A DNA stretch of 64,000 nt from Microbacterium sp. CGR2 (GCF_003626735.1 NZ_RBHX01000001.1:3596001-3660000); one strand, 5' to 3'; counted from the first letter of the stretch, positions 25,600 to 34,226 are shown. Program-made: numbers and translations. Notes: generated by a model not told the origin, from the letters alone.

Positions 25600-25734
25600 T
25601 TACCAGCAGTTAGGGTCGAGGCTCCACAGCGAGCGAGCCTGGAAGATGTCCAGACAGCGCTGCTGCCCAAGCGATCGCGTCATCTTCCGGAAGGATCCGA
25701 CCTTCGTGAGGGCCGGCGCCTGGTACTGGTTCAT
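25600..25734 (-). CDS. Lasso peptide precursor (A)
   Basis: 44 residues, ATG 25732-25734 with AAAGGGAAC upstream. The leader (residues 1-20) has the diagnostic YQAPALTKVGSFRKMTR: Y-x-x-P-x-L-x-x-x-G-x-F and the Thr two before cleavage. The core is then residues 21-44, starting SLGQQRCLD and ending LWSLDPNCW. Asp at core position 9 predicts a nine-membered macrolactam with Ser1. Cys at core 7 (in the ring) and 23 (in the tail) could form one disulfide, a class III-like layout. A 24-residue core with Ser1 is unlike the lasso peptides I remember. It is followed by the cyclase, B1, B2 and exporter genes. Confidence 0.9.
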   Translation of the reverse strand: MNQYQAPALTKVGSFRKMTRSLGQQRCLDIFQARSLWSLDPNCW

Positions 25735-26057
25735 GCTGTTCCCTTTCTTCGATGAATGGGTTGACGTTCAGGTCCGCTTTGACCGACGCGTTGTCCATGA
25801 CCCCATCGCAGTGAGGTCGCCATAGTTTCGTGGACACTGCTGGCCGATCTCCCGACTGTTGCGTCATCCATCCAGTGCTTCGGCCGAAGCAAAGTACTTC
25901 CGCCGCCGGCGGAGTGCCCGCCTGAGGTCGATAATAGGTGGGGAGTCCTACTTTTTACAAGCACCCAGGGTGGAGTCGTCAGCGGCGTATCTGTCGAAGG
26001 TGTCACCGCAACGCCATTGCTCAGTCTTAAGCCGTCACATCGTGACGGGGTGAAGTT
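25735..26057. other. Divergent region between lasso precursor and AraC gene
   Basis: About 320 bp. It holds the lasso operon's RBS and presumably its promoter, but I see no convincing -35/-10 pair. An alternative minus-strand frame (25610-25867) runs through the precursor in another frame and shows no family features. The AraC gene reads away from here, so its product may control the lasso operon. Confidence 0.35.
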
Positions 26058-26954
26058 GTGGGGTGGCGGACGTCTCGGAGGGAGGACGGCCCGTTGGAAT
26101 TCCCAGTGTGCGTGAACCGCGCTGCGTACACCTCTGCTACCAGACGCGTCGTCTGCGATGAGAGCCAGCTCCTTCTGGTGAACACTGGCGCCACGCTCTT
26201 GAACTTCGAGAGCGGGGAGCTGGAGGCAAACGCAGGCGATGTGATTCTGCTGCCGCGCAGGCAACGGTATGAGGGGACACCTCTAGGACATGTGACGATC
26301 ACGACGGCCCGCATCGACACGACGTTTCTTCGAGATCAAGCCAGATGGCTACCCGAAGATAACGCGTTGATCTCAGCGCTCGTCGCTCCCGACTCAGACG
26401 TCGCACCCCTCGTCGTGAATCCACCGTTGCGGGAGGTCCCCCGTATCGATGCCGCGCTGCGCCAATTGATGCAAGGTCAGCTTCGCTACACTTCTCCGTT
26501 CCGCCGATTCCGTCACGTTGCCGACCTTTTCGACGCACTGACCGCCCCTTCGAGCGCACCTTCCACGCACGACTCAGTGCGTCGGGCGGTGGCCCTGCTG
26601 GTGGAGCACTCCGAGCACGCCTGGACGATGCAATCGCTCGCGGAAGCAGTACTGCTCTCCCGATCTCAGCTGAATCGCCTTTTTCAAAGGGACGTCGGAA
26701 TGGGACCGGCGGGGTTCCTCCGACACCAACGCGTACGCCGGATGGCTGCACTCCTCACCGCAACATCGGAAACGGTAGAAACTATCGCCCGCCAAGTCGG
26801 ATGGACGAATCCGAGCCATGCAGCACGGGCATTCCGCACCGTCACTGGAGTATCGCCACGCCACTATCGGAGGCACCATCGGGATGACCCCAGACCTCCC
26901 GAAAGGACGGATATGGGGTTTGCCCCGGCCGGGGCCCGGTCGGCGATGAGGTAA
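26058..26954 (+). CDS. AraC-family regulator, divergent to lasso operon
   Basis: Up to 298 residues from GTG 26058; a TTG at 26094, 3 bp after GGAGGACGG, is an alternative start. N-terminal cupin-like sensor (VNTGATLLNFESGELEANAGDVILLPRRQRYEGTPLGHVTI), C-terminal AraC HTH pair (WTMQSLAEAVLLSRSQLNRLFQRDVGMGPAGFLRHQRVRRMAALL; VETIARQVGWTNPSHAARAFRTVTGVSPRHYRRH). Same subfamily as the AraC gene at 5885. Position next to the lasso precursor makes it a candidate cluster regulator. Confidence 0.83.
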   Translation: MGWRTSRREDGPLEFPVCVNRAAYTSATRRVVCDESQLLLVNTGATLLNFESGELEANAGDVILLPRRQRYEGTPLGHVTITTARIDTTFLRDQARWLPEDNALISALVAPDSDVAPLVVNPPLREVPRIDAALRQLMQGQLRYTSPFRRFRHVADLFDALTAPSSAPSTHDSVRRAVALLVEHSEHAWTMQSLAEAVLLSRSQLNRLFQRDVGMGPAGFLRHQRVRRMAALLTATSETVETIARQVGWTNPSHAARAFRTVTGVSPRHYRRHHRDDPRPPERTDMGFAPAGARSAMR

Positions 26955-27407
26955 TGGCATCGGCGAAGTTCCCACCGCGGAGCAGCGCCCTGGAGCACAA
27001 CCACCCACGCCTTGGAACAAGGTGCTGAACAGCATGACCAGGCGACGGTCCTTGACCGGATCGGCGTTGACGCAGCTTGCTGCGGAGCGCAGCACACCGA
27101 CATCGAGCCGGACGGCCTAGATCCTTCTATTCCCGCCCGTGGTCGCACTCAAAGGATGGTGCAGGGAATCCACTTCGCGCCGCTGGAGGTGGGCACCTGC
27201 TACTTGACGATTTGGCGCATGTTCTTGACGAAACGGCGCAATCTCCCCGAGAACTCTCGCAGTATCCGTTGGGGTTCGAGTAGGGGTTGAGGATCAGAAG
27301 GGGAACGCTCACGAGCGGATTCTGCTGGCAGCCGGCTGCTGCCGCACCTTCCCGGTGACTCCGCGCACGAGCACCCAGGCCCGTGCCGTGTCCTGAAGGA
27401 GGTGCAC
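26955..27407. other. Junction between cargo and T4SS block, no gene recognised
   Basis: About 450 bp. Open frames on both strands give no recognisable protein. The right end carries ICE motif copy 2 and the RBS of the prim-pol gene, so the conjugative backbone resumes by ~27.34 kb. Confidence 0.4.
27343..27362 (+). promoter_or_regulatory. ICE intergenic motif, copy 2
   Basis: CGCACCTTCCCGGTGACTCC, ending 45 bp before the prim-pol start. Same consensus and distance as the other copies. Confidence 0.65.
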
Positions 27408-28295
27408 ATGACTATCACCGACCCCTCTACCTGGCCGATGCCGGCACACCTCCACGGGGGGCTCGCACATGCTGCTGCCACGTATGCCGCCGCGGGCATC
27501 CTGGTGTTCCCGTGCGCGCCTGGTCAGAAACGTCCGCTGACCGAGCATGGGTTCCGGGACGCCAGCACCGACCTCGTGCAGATCGATGCGTGGTGGGGTC
27601 GGCATCCGGACGCGAACATCGGCATCCCTACCGGGACGGTCGTGAACGTGCTGGATGTGGATGTGCACGCCACCGGCACCGGATACCCGATTCTCCGCAC
27701 GCTCCATCGCGAGGGCCTGATCGGCGGGTGGGGGCAGGCCGTGCGCTCTCCGTCGGGTGGGCTGCACCTGTACTACCCGACCGACTCGGACCGGCAGGTG
27801 GGGTCGTGGTCTCGGGGGCGGGCGCATGTGGATTTCCGCGGCACCGGCGGCTATATCATCGCTCCGCCCTCCGGCATCACCGCCGGCCACGGAAACCGCC
27901 GCTACGAGATCATCGCCCGAGGCCGTGGCCCGCGCCCGGTTGATGCGGATGCGATCCGCGAACTGCTGACGCCCCAGCGTGAGCAAACGCTACGCCCGCT
28001 CAACCCGGTAATTTTGCGGGAGCGGGCGGTGGAGAAGCTCGTGGGGTGGGTCGCTACATTGCCGGAGGGGAACCGGAACGCGGGTCTGTTCTGGGCAGCA
28101 TGCCGGCTCGCTGAGGCCGGCCTCGCTGAGCCGGACACTTTCGGGGTGCTCAAGCCTGCCGCGTCGGCCGCTGGGCTCGAGGCGCGAGAGATCGCGGCGA
28201 CGATCCGCTCTGCCCACCGTGCCACGCGGATCACTGAGGTGCCGGACGATCCTGTCGCGGATGAGGTTCGCTTCTTCTCGGGGATCGGGAGGTAG
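27408..28295 (+). CDS. Bifunctional DNA primase/polymerase (prim-pol) domain protein
   Basis: 295 residues from ATG 27408, preceded by a very strong RBS (AAGGAGGTG). Prim-pol features: FPCAPGQKRPLTEHGFRDASTDLVQIDAWWGRHPDANIGIPTG, catalytic VLDVDVHATG (DxD), SPSGGLHLYYP, and HVDFRGTGGYIIAPPS. A C-terminal ~100-residue helical part (AVEKLVGWVATLPEGNRNAGLFWAACRLAEAGL) is common in actinobacterial element primases. Likely supports replication or priming of the transferred strand. Confidence 0.88.
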   Translation: MTITDPSTWPMPAHLHGGLAHAAATYAAAGILVFPCAPGQKRPLTEHGFRDASTDLVQIDAWWGRHPDANIGIPTGTVVNVLDVDVHATGTGYPILRTLHREGLIGGWGQAVRSPSGGLHLYYPTDSDRQVGSWSRGRAHVDFRGTGGYIIAPPSGITAGHGNRRYEIIARGRGPRPVDADAIRELLTPQREQTLRPLNPVILRERAVEKLVGWVATLPEGNRNAGLFWAACRLAEAGLAEPDTFGVLKPAASAAGLEAREIAATIRSAHRATRITEVPDDPVADEVRFFSGIGR

Positions 28296-28297
28296 CC

Positions 28298-29122
28298 ATG
28301 ACCCGCCCGGCAGTGACAGCTCGCACCCGATGTGATCCTGATCTGAGCCTGGGCGAACAGATACCCGACGTCCCGTCATCGGGAGGGGTGTCGCCGTTCG
28401 TCGTCGGACTCGCAGTCACCGGGACGATCCTGCTCGCGTTAGGAGCGTTCTGGCTGTCTTTCACCACTCTCCGTGACCTCGCCGTCCTCTCCGGGATCTC
28501 CGAGGGGCAGGCGTGGATGTGGCCGTTGATCGTGGACGGCGTGATCCTGGAAGCCACAATCAGTGTCGTCACGCTGCGGGATTCTGCCCGCAGCGCGCGG
28601 CAGTTCGCGTGGCTGCTGCTTGGTGCGGGCGCCGGAGTGAGCGTGGCGGCGAACAGCACCCACGCGGTAGTGGCCGCCGACACGCGAGTGCCCGCCGTGA
28701 TCGCTGCGTTGGTCGCGTCGGTACCACCGCTGGTGCTCCTCGCGATGACGCATCTCACTGTCGAGCTCACCCGGAACAGCACAGCCGCCCCCACTGTCCG
28801 AGAATCGGCAACTCCCCCACCAACGGTCGACGAAAACACTACCTCCGTGGCAGCCAAGGAATCAGATCGTATCGAGCAAGTCATGATGTCTGAACCGTTC
28901 GAAGCGACGGTCCCGGCGCGACCAAATGAGCACCCCACTGTCCGGCCGATCACGATGCGTGCAGAGAAAGAGCGACGAGATGCCCGCGCTCAAGCGCTCG
29001 CGCTCAACACGGAGGGCGTGTCGAAGAGGGAGATCGCCGCGCAGCTTGGCGTGCATCCCACCACGGTCGGGCGGTGGGTGAACGCACCTGACCGGCAACA
29101 GGACGGAGACCCCAATGGCTGA
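28298..29122 (+). CDS. DUF2637-like membrane protein with C-terminal HTH
   Basis: 274 residues. Four hydrophobic segments within ~30-165 (VVGLAVTGTILLALGAFWLSF, WMWPLIVDGVILEATISVV, QFAWLLLGAGAGVSVAANSTHA, VPAVIAALVASVPPLVLLAM), the DUF2637/SpdB-like pattern found on actinobacterial conjugative elements. The C-terminal ~60 residues hold a helix-turn-helix (AQALALNTEGVSKREIAAQLGVHPTTVGRWV). In SpdB-like cases these proteins assist spread through mycelium or sit with transfer genes. Starts 2 bp after prim-pol. Confidence 0.8.
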   Translation: MTRPAVTARTRCDPDLSLGEQIPDVPSSGGVSPFVVGLAVTGTILLALGAFWLSFTTLRDLAVLSGISEGQAWMWPLIVDGVILEATISVVTLRDSARSARQFAWLLLGAGAGVSVAANSTHAVVAADTRVPAVIAALVASVPPLVLLAMTHLTVELTRNSTAAPTVRESATPPPTVDENTTSVAAKESDRIEQVMMSEPFEATVPARPNEHPTVRPITMRAEKERRDARAQALALNTEGVSKREIAAQLGVHPTTVGRWVNAPDRQQDGDPNG

Positions 29123-29564
29123 CCCCACCGACGACCCCAACCCTCGACACATCGATGTGCTGCCTCTCCAAGAGAGTCACGACCAGCAGGCGAATCAGGA
29201 TCGACGCAGCGACACCGCAGCGACGCCAACGCCCGGTGAGGTCGAGGGTGCGCGGGCGTCGGAGTTCGCGACTCGCGGCGATTTCACTCTCATTCGAGGA
29301 GGCGGCGCCAGCCCGGTCTCGACTAGCCCGGGCGTGCAGTGGGTGGGACCCACAGATCTCGCCGCACGTGGAGGGGCCGTTGTCCTGGACCGTGGTGCCG
29401 AACTGAGCACGCACCTACGTGATGCGGTCCTCGACGGGGTCCGTGAAGGCCGAGCCCACTTGCAGGAGCATCTGGCCCGCAGGCAGGAATCTCTGAATCC
29501 GGATGTGAGCAGTCCGACCAGTGCGCGGGAGCGTGTGGTCGGGAGGACGGGGGTGAGCCGGTGA
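29115..29564 (+). CDS. Hypothetical ICE protein
   Basis: 149 residues, ATG overlapping the preceding stop by eight bases. Largely polar and disordered in composition (PTDDPNPRHIDVLPLQESHDQQANQDRR), with a helical segment near the C-terminus (TDLAARGGAVVLDRGAELSTHLRDAVLDGVREGRAHLQEHLARRQE). No family recognised. Translational coupling and plus-strand operon position support it being real. Confidence 0.55.
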   Translation: MADPTDDPNPRHIDVLPLQESHDQQANQDRRSDTAATPTPGEVEGARASEFATRGDFTLIRGGGASPVSTSPGVQWVGPTDLAARGGAVVLDRGAELSTHLRDAVLDGVREGRAHLQEHLARRQESLNPDVSSPTSARERVVGRTGVSR

Positions 29565-29782
29565 CCGCTGCCTGTCCCGGCACCACCCGAGTGCCGCACG
29601 ACACCCACACTTCCTAAACGACCGGCGTACTCGCCGCCCGGCTGCTCACTGGCGCACCGGACGGCACACACACAGACCCGCACCCGCCGGGCGGATCTGC
29701 CGGTCTCCTCATGCCTCCGCACGGCCCTTGTGCGCGTGGTGGACGGTCGGCGACCCCGGGCGGGGTTCGTCGGGATGGGTGT

Positions 29783-29802
29783 CGCACCTATCTGTTGACG
29801 GA
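29783..29802 (+). promoter_or_regulatory. ICE intergenic motif, copy 3
   Basis: CGCACCTATCTGTTGACGGA, ending 23 bp before the ATG at 29826. The right half is weaker (GTTGAC instead of GGTGAC). Confidence 0.55.
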
Positions 29803-29825
29803 TCTCATCACAATCAGGAGTCGCT

Positions 29826-30671
29826 ATGAACCATCACCCATCCACCCGCACGGCGGCGGCATCACCGCTGCCGGACTTCACTACCAGCGAGGGGCTGCGC
29901 GAGCTGCTCACGGAGTTGAACGAGCACAACGCCTGGGCGACCAGCCCCGTTGCCGCCGAGCTCATGGTCTACGCGACGCAGAAGTATGCGCCGATCGCGA
30001 AGGCCTGGCACCGCGACCCGGACGACGCCGCGTATGAGGCGTTCCTCGCCATGCGGCAACCCACGACCCTGCGGTCGGATGATCCGTGGGCGGTGATCAC
30101 TCGTGCGGTCGCGCTCGGCATTGCCGCCGAAGTCCACGCCGACCGCAACATGACTTCGCAGGACAAGGCCCGCCGTCCGTCGAAGAGGCCGGCGGAGGAG
30201 CCAATGCGAGCCGGGCACTACGAGGAGTTCTTCTACGATGTCCACCCCCACGCCCACTCCCTCCACACCAGCGGAAACGGGGAGGACACGTCGGTGGATC
30301 GAGTGATCCGCGCAACCTGCGTGTTCCTCGTCCTCACCAACTGGCCCGCCCGCCCCGTCGAGCAAGCGGTGGACTACATCGCCCACCGCATCACCGGCCT
30401 GTCCTCCGGCAGCTCCGCACTTGAGATCGTTGCGAAGGAGCTGCACATCGCGATCCGCCTCGGTTACACCCCCGACGAATGGGCAAGCCTGGTGCGCCTG
30501 GTCGTCGGCACCAAGACAGGGAAACGGAAAGCCGGGGACTACGGGCTGTTCGCCCGGGTGCTGCTCGGTGACGATGTCGGCGACCTCCTCCGCGACGAGA
30601 CCCTCGTGGAAACCTCCCGCCGGATGGCCTCCGTACCTGACAGGCAGGAAGGCAACGGGGGCGCGCTGTGA
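29826..30671 (+). CDS. Hypothetical ICE protein
   Basis: 281 residues; AGGAG upstream of ATG 29826. Alpha-helical and soluble: LRELLTELNEHNAWATSPVAAELMVYATQKYAPIAKAWHRDPDDAAYEAFLAMRQPTTLRSDDPWAVITRAVALGIAAE. The spread of helices recalls sigma-factor-like region 2 in ICE proteins, but I cannot assign it. The C-terminal half includes a conserved-looking VFLVLTNWPARPVEQAVDYIAHRI. It overlaps the ParB-like start by four bases, so both are one operon. Confidence 0.7.
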   Translation: MNHHPSTRTAAASPLPDFTTSEGLRELLTELNEHNAWATSPVAAELMVYATQKYAPIAKAWHRDPDDAAYEAFLAMRQPTTLRSDDPWAVITRAVALGIAAEVHADRNMTSQDKARRPSKRPAEEPMRAGHYEEFFYDVHPHAHSLHTSGNGEDTSVDRVIRATCVFLVLTNWPARPVEQAVDYIAHRITGLSSGSSALEIVAKELHIAIRLGYTPDEWASLVRLVVGTKTGKRKAGDYGLFARVLLGDDVGDLLRDETLVETSRRMASVPDRQEGNGGAL

Positions 30672-31801
30672 GTCGGGGTCATTTGGTGTTGGAGCATGCG
30701 ACGGATCAGATCATCGATGGCCAGTCCTACCGGCGTGACCTCGGCGATCTGGAGGAGCTGACGGAGTCGATCCGCCGGTTCGGGTTGCTGTCGCCGATCG
30801 TGATCACCACCGGCAACGTCCTCATCTCCGGCAACCGCCGCCTCGCCGTCATGCGCGCCCTCGGACACCGCACCGTGCCCGTGTGGGTTGTGCAGGGCGT
30901 CTCCGACAAGCTCTCCACCGTCCTCGCAATCCAGGACGAGAACACCCTTCACAAGATGCTCACCCCCATGGAACAAGCACAGCTCTACGAGGAACTCAAA
31001 CAGCTCTACGCCGATGAGAACGCCCGCAAGCAGGAGAGCACCCAGTTCGGCTCCCTCGCTCGCACCTCCGACGCCGATGGTGCTGAGGGTGGGGAGGAGG
31101 CGAGTGTTCGCGGGAGTGAACACGGTGGTGTAGATTCAACACCACCGCAACCGGCGGGTGCCGGGGCCGGTGGGAAGACGCGCATCCAAGCAGCGAAAGC
31201 GGTGACCGGGCGGGACTCGCATTCGATGCTCGACCAGGTCGTTGAACTCAAACAGATCGCCGCGTCCGACGCCGAGCACCCGGAGGTGCGGCAGGCTGCC
31301 GCCGAAGCCCTGCTCGAGTTGAACACGGACGGGAAGGTCAACGGCCGCTACCTACGGGTGATGCTCCTCCAAGCGCTCAACACCCTGCAGCGATGGGCAC
31401 TCGACCCCGACGGGCCCGACGCAGTCCGAGAGGCGGCCGCAGCGGAGCTCGAGCTGGTGAAGGCGCAAGAGCATCCCAAGGAGGCGATGAAGGAAGCAAC
31501 GCGCGCGCTGGGGCGGGTGGATCAGTTGCGGAAGGATGCCGCAGCTCTCGCGCCGCGGGAGGGGTGGAAGGACGCGGACCCGTTGCTGCGGCAGAAACAC
31601 GCCATCCGCAAGCTCGTCGATCTGCTGCGCCGGGAACACGGCTGGTGGGACCGCTACAACCCCGAAGACTTCGGAAGGTACGCCGACGCCGAGCAGTGGG
31701 AACTCGTCGAGACCTACATCGCCGAAGCCAGCCGGTTCCTCGACCAGGCCCGCACCGCACGAATGACCACCAGTGAGGACAGCGCTGATGCCCACGTATG
31801 A
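30668..31801 (+). CDS. ParB N-domain protein
   Basis: 377 residues; GTG overlaps the stop of the upstream gene (GTGA). ParB/Spo0J nuclease-like domain at ~10-110: IDGQSYRRDLGDLEELTESIRRFGLLSPIVIT, LISGNRRLAVMRALGHRTVPVWVV, DENTLHKMLTPMEQAQLYEEL (the GxRR box with Asn is NRRLAV). A long helical C-terminal part follows. Role could be partition, stability or regulation of the excised element. It ends 14 bp past the next start. Confidence 0.88.
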   Translation: MSRGHLVLEHATDQIIDGQSYRRDLGDLEELTESIRRFGLLSPIVITTGNVLISGNRRLAVMRALGHRTVPVWVVQGVSDKLSTVLAIQDENTLHKMLTPMEQAQLYEELKQLYADENARKQESTQFGSLARTSDADGAEGGEEASVRGSEHGGVDSTPPQPAGAGAGGKTRIQAAKAVTGRDSHSMLDQVVELKQIAASDAEHPEVRQAAAEALLELNTDGKVNGRYLRVMLLQALNTLQRWALDPDGPDAVREAAAAELELVKAQEHPKEAMKEATRALGRVDQLRKDAAALAPREGWKDADPLLRQKHAIRKLVDLLRREHGWWDRYNPEDFGRYADAEQWELVETYIAEASRFLDQARTARMTTSEDSADAHV

Positions 31802-32264
31802 GGACCCGTCCCGGGACGCGGACGAACTCGCTGAGGCTGCGCGCGGGCTCGCGTATGCAACCCGGCAGATCAAGACCCCAGAGGACACGTATGAGGTGCT
31901 CGGGTCGCTGCATCTGACATTGTCGCGGCTCCAACAAGGCCTGCAACAGCTTGCGGCCTGGCACCAACGTCACGGACAGTTCGCCTCCACCGACGATGGA
32001 GACCGAGCCGCGGGGCACGCTCACGCGGTCAGAGCATCCGCGTTATTGACGGCAGCGGCGTTGAGCGTGGAGAACGCGACCGGGCAGGTGATGGCCGCGC
32101 ACTCCGAGAACGGGCGCATCGCCTGGCAACCCGACCGGCACATCGCTGCCGCCCCGAACCAGCTCACCGCCCTCGCCGACATCCCCGCCGAACGGGAAGA
32201 GACCCTCGACCCCGAACCCCCAGCAAACGGACACAGCAACCAGAGCAGGGGCCTCTCCCGCTGA
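31788..32264 (+). CDS. Hypothetical ICE protein (short helical)
   Basis: 158 residues from ATG 31788 (GAGGACAGC upstream), overlapping the ParB-like gene by 14 bases. Helical and acidic (DADELAEAARGLAYATRQIKTPEDTYEVLGSLHLTLSRLQQGLQQLAAWHQRHG). No known family recognised. Likely a partner of the ParB-like protein from gene coupling. Confidence 0.65.
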   Translation: MPTYEDPSRDADELAEAARGLAYATRQIKTPEDTYEVLGSLHLTLSRLQQGLQQLAAWHQRHGQFASTDDGDRAAGHAHAVRASALLTAAALSVENATGQVMAAHSENGRIAWQPDRHIAAAPNQLTALADIPAEREETLDPEPPANGHSNQSRGLSR

Positions 32265-32290
32265 GCGCGGAGCAGACGGCGGGCGGGCGG

Positions 32291-32310
32291 CGCACCTATC
32301 GGGTGACCCC
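32291..32310 (+). promoter_or_regulatory. ICE intergenic motif, copy 4
   Basis: CGCACCTATCGGGTGACCCC, ending 31 bp before ATG 32342. GC-rich arms on both sides (GGGCGGGCGG and CGCCCGCCC) enlarge the hairpin. Confidence 0.75.
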
Positions 32311-32341
32311 GCCCGCCCCTCCTGTTGGAAGGCCCCACCCC

Positions 32342-33043
32342 ATGTCCTCTCCTCACACCGACGACCAGCAACGCCATCGTCGCCGCCGTCTGATCATCAC
32401 CCTCACCGCGACCGGTCTCGTCATCGCGGTGCTCGCCGGGATCGGCATCTACGGCCTCATCACCGGACCCCGCGGCAGCGACGATCCCGGGGAGCGCACA
32501 CCCAGCTTGTCCACGACACCTCTCGACCCCACCGACCCGACTGGGCAGCCGGGCGAAGCCGAACTGCCGGAACTACCGCGCACGAATAACCCCGAGGCCT
32601 ACGTGCGTGCGGTCGCGGAGGCGTTGTTCAACTGGGACACTTTCACCCTCCTGACCCCTTCGGATCACCGGGCAGTGTTGATCGAGGACGCCGACCCGTC
32701 CGGCACCGAGACCCCGGGGCTGATCGCGGACCTCGACGGGTACTTCCCATCGACATCCACGTGGCGGAACCTTGCCGAGTACCGCACCCGCCAACACATT
32801 GAGATCGACCGGGTATTCGTCCCCGCGCAGTGGGAGGAAGCCGTCGTCGCCTCCGGCGGACACATCACCGACGGCACCGTCGCGTACACGGTCGAAGGCA
32901 TCAGGCACCGGGACGGCGTCTGGTACGACGACCCCGTCACTTCTGAGCATGCGGTTGCGTTCACGGTGTTCGTGTCCTGTCAGCCGGTGTTCGACCGGTG
33001 CCATCTGCTGCGCCTGTCCGAACTCGACAACCCCCTCCGATAG
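32342..33043 (+). CDS. Single-pass membrane protein, VirB8/TcpC-like candidate
   Basis: 233 residues. Short basic N-terminus (DDQQRHRRRR), one membrane helix at ~17-38 (LIITLTATGLVIAVLAGIGIYGLI), a Pro/Asp/Thr linker, then an extracellular ~150-residue domain (EAYVRAVAEALFNWDTFT...HIEIDRVFVPAQWEEAVV) that fits the NTF2-like layout of VirB8/TcpC proteins. Position before the M23 peptidase and small membrane proteins agrees with a T4SS scaffold role. Confidence 0.7.
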   Translation: MSSPHTDDQQRHRRRRLIITLTATGLVIAVLAGIGIYGLITGPRGSDDPGERTPSLSTTPLDPTDPTGQPGEAELPELPRTNNPEAYVRAVAEALFNWDTFTLLTPSDHRAVLIEDADPSGTETPGLIADLDGYFPSTSTWRNLAEYRTRQHIEIDRVFVPAQWEEAVVASGGHITDGTVAYTVEGIRHRDGVWYDDPVTSEHAVAFTVFVSCQPVFDRCHLLRLSELDNPLR

Positions 33044-33056
33044 GCCGGAGGCGGTG

Positions 33057-34226
33057 ATGAAGAAACTCCTTGCTGCCGCAGCCACCCTCGTTCTGCTCGC
33101 CCCGATGCTCGGGCTACTCAGCATCGGCGTGCTCGTAAACCCGGCCGTCCTCAACCAAGGGAACTGCATCGCCAGCGGTGTGATCCTCGGGCCAATACCG
33201 GACTCGCTGGAAGTGACGATGAAAGACGGATACACCTTCACGCTCAACAAGCAGCAGCTCACCCACGCCGGGACCATCATCACCGTCGGCAGCAGCATCC
33301 CCGGCGTAGGGCGGGACGGGATTTTGATCGCGTTGATGGCGGCGCTGACGGAGTCGACACTGCGGCAGCTCGCCAACACCGGCACCTACCCCGAGAGCGG
33401 CACCTACCCGAACGATGGGAACGGCTCCGACCACGACAGCTTGGGTCTGTTCCAGATGCGCCCGCAGTCCGGGTGGGGCACCGTCGCCGACCTCATGGAC
33501 ACGACCTATCAGGCGCGGGCGTTCTACGGCGGGCCCGACGGACCGAACTATCCCTCACCGCGTGGGCTGCTTGATATTCCGGGGTGGCAGCAGATGGACA
33601 AGGGCGAAGCCGCCCAAGCCGTCGAAGTGTCCGCCTACCCGGACCGGTACCAGAACTACGAACCCGTCGCCCGCACCATCCTCGACACCCTCACCCGCAA
33701 CAACAGCGGCGGCGGGAGCGGGGTGCCCGGGGACACGAACATTCCCGAGACGAGCCGGCTGGTGTTCCCGCTGCCGACAGGCAGCTATGTGCACACGTCG
33801 TCGTTCGGTCCGCGGATCGACCCCATCACCGGTGAGGCACGCCTCCACGCGGGGACGGACTGGGCAGCCCCCGACGGCACCCCGATCTTTGCCCTCGCCG
33901 ACGGCCTGGTCACCTATGCGGGGATGGTCGATGGGTATTCGGGGCAGATCACTATCGAGCACACCATCGGCGGCGAGAAGATCGCAACGAAGTACATCCA
34001 CATGTGGGCACACGGCATCCACGTCACCACTGGCGACCGGGTCACCGCCGGTCAACACATCGGTGATGTCGGCAGCAGCGGCCACTCGACCGGCCCGCAC
34101 CTGCACTTCCAGGTCCACCCCGGCGGCGCGAACGCCCTCGCCGTCGACGCGCAGCCGTGGCTCGCAGAGCGCGGCGTCGAGGGCATCGACGCACCCGTCG
34201 GTGGCGGGCCAGGCTGCACCGGCTGA
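33057..34226 (+). CDS. Secreted M23 endopeptidase with lysozyme-like part (T4SS cell-wall enzyme)
   Basis: 389 residues from ATG 33057 (GGAGG upstream; GTG 33054 is in frame too). Signal peptide MKKLLAAAATLVLLAPMLGLL. Residues ~80-200 include ALMAALTESTLRQLANTGTYPESG and DHDSLGLFQMRPQSGWGT, the lytic transglycosylase-like segment of actinobacterial T4SS hydrolases. The C-terminal M23 domain has the zinc ligands RLHAGTDWAAPDGTP and GHSTGPHLHFQVHPGG. It opens peptidoglycan for the transfer channel. Confidence 0.92.
   Translation: MKKLLAAAATLVLLAPMLGLLSIGVLVNPAVLNQGNCIASGVILGPIPDSLEVTMKDGYTFTLNKQQLTHAGTIITVGSSIPGVGRDGILIALMAALTESTLRQLANTGTYPESGTYPNDGNGSDHDSLGLFQMRPQSGWGTVADLMDTTYQARAFYGGPDGPNYPSPRGLLDIPGWQQMDKGEAAQAVEVSAYPDRYQNYEPVARTILDTLTRNNSGGGSGVPGDTNIPETSRLVFPLPTGSYVHTSSFGPRIDPITGEARLHAGTDWAAPDGTPIFALADGLVTYAGMVDGYSGQITIEHTIGGEKIATKYIHMWAHGIHVTTGDRVTAGQHIGDVGSSGHSTGPHLHFQVHPGGANALAVDAQPWLAERGVEGIDAPVGGGPGCTG

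Noticed and set aside
25610..25867. Minus-strand frame through the lasso precursor (~85 residues)
   Set aside because: It overlaps the precursor in another frame and has no family features. The 44-residue frame carries the leader motif, RBS and cluster context.
26955..27330. Open frames on both strands between the AraC and prim-pol genes
   Set aside because: No family match, several alternative frames overlap, and no RBS. It looks like non-coding junction DNA.
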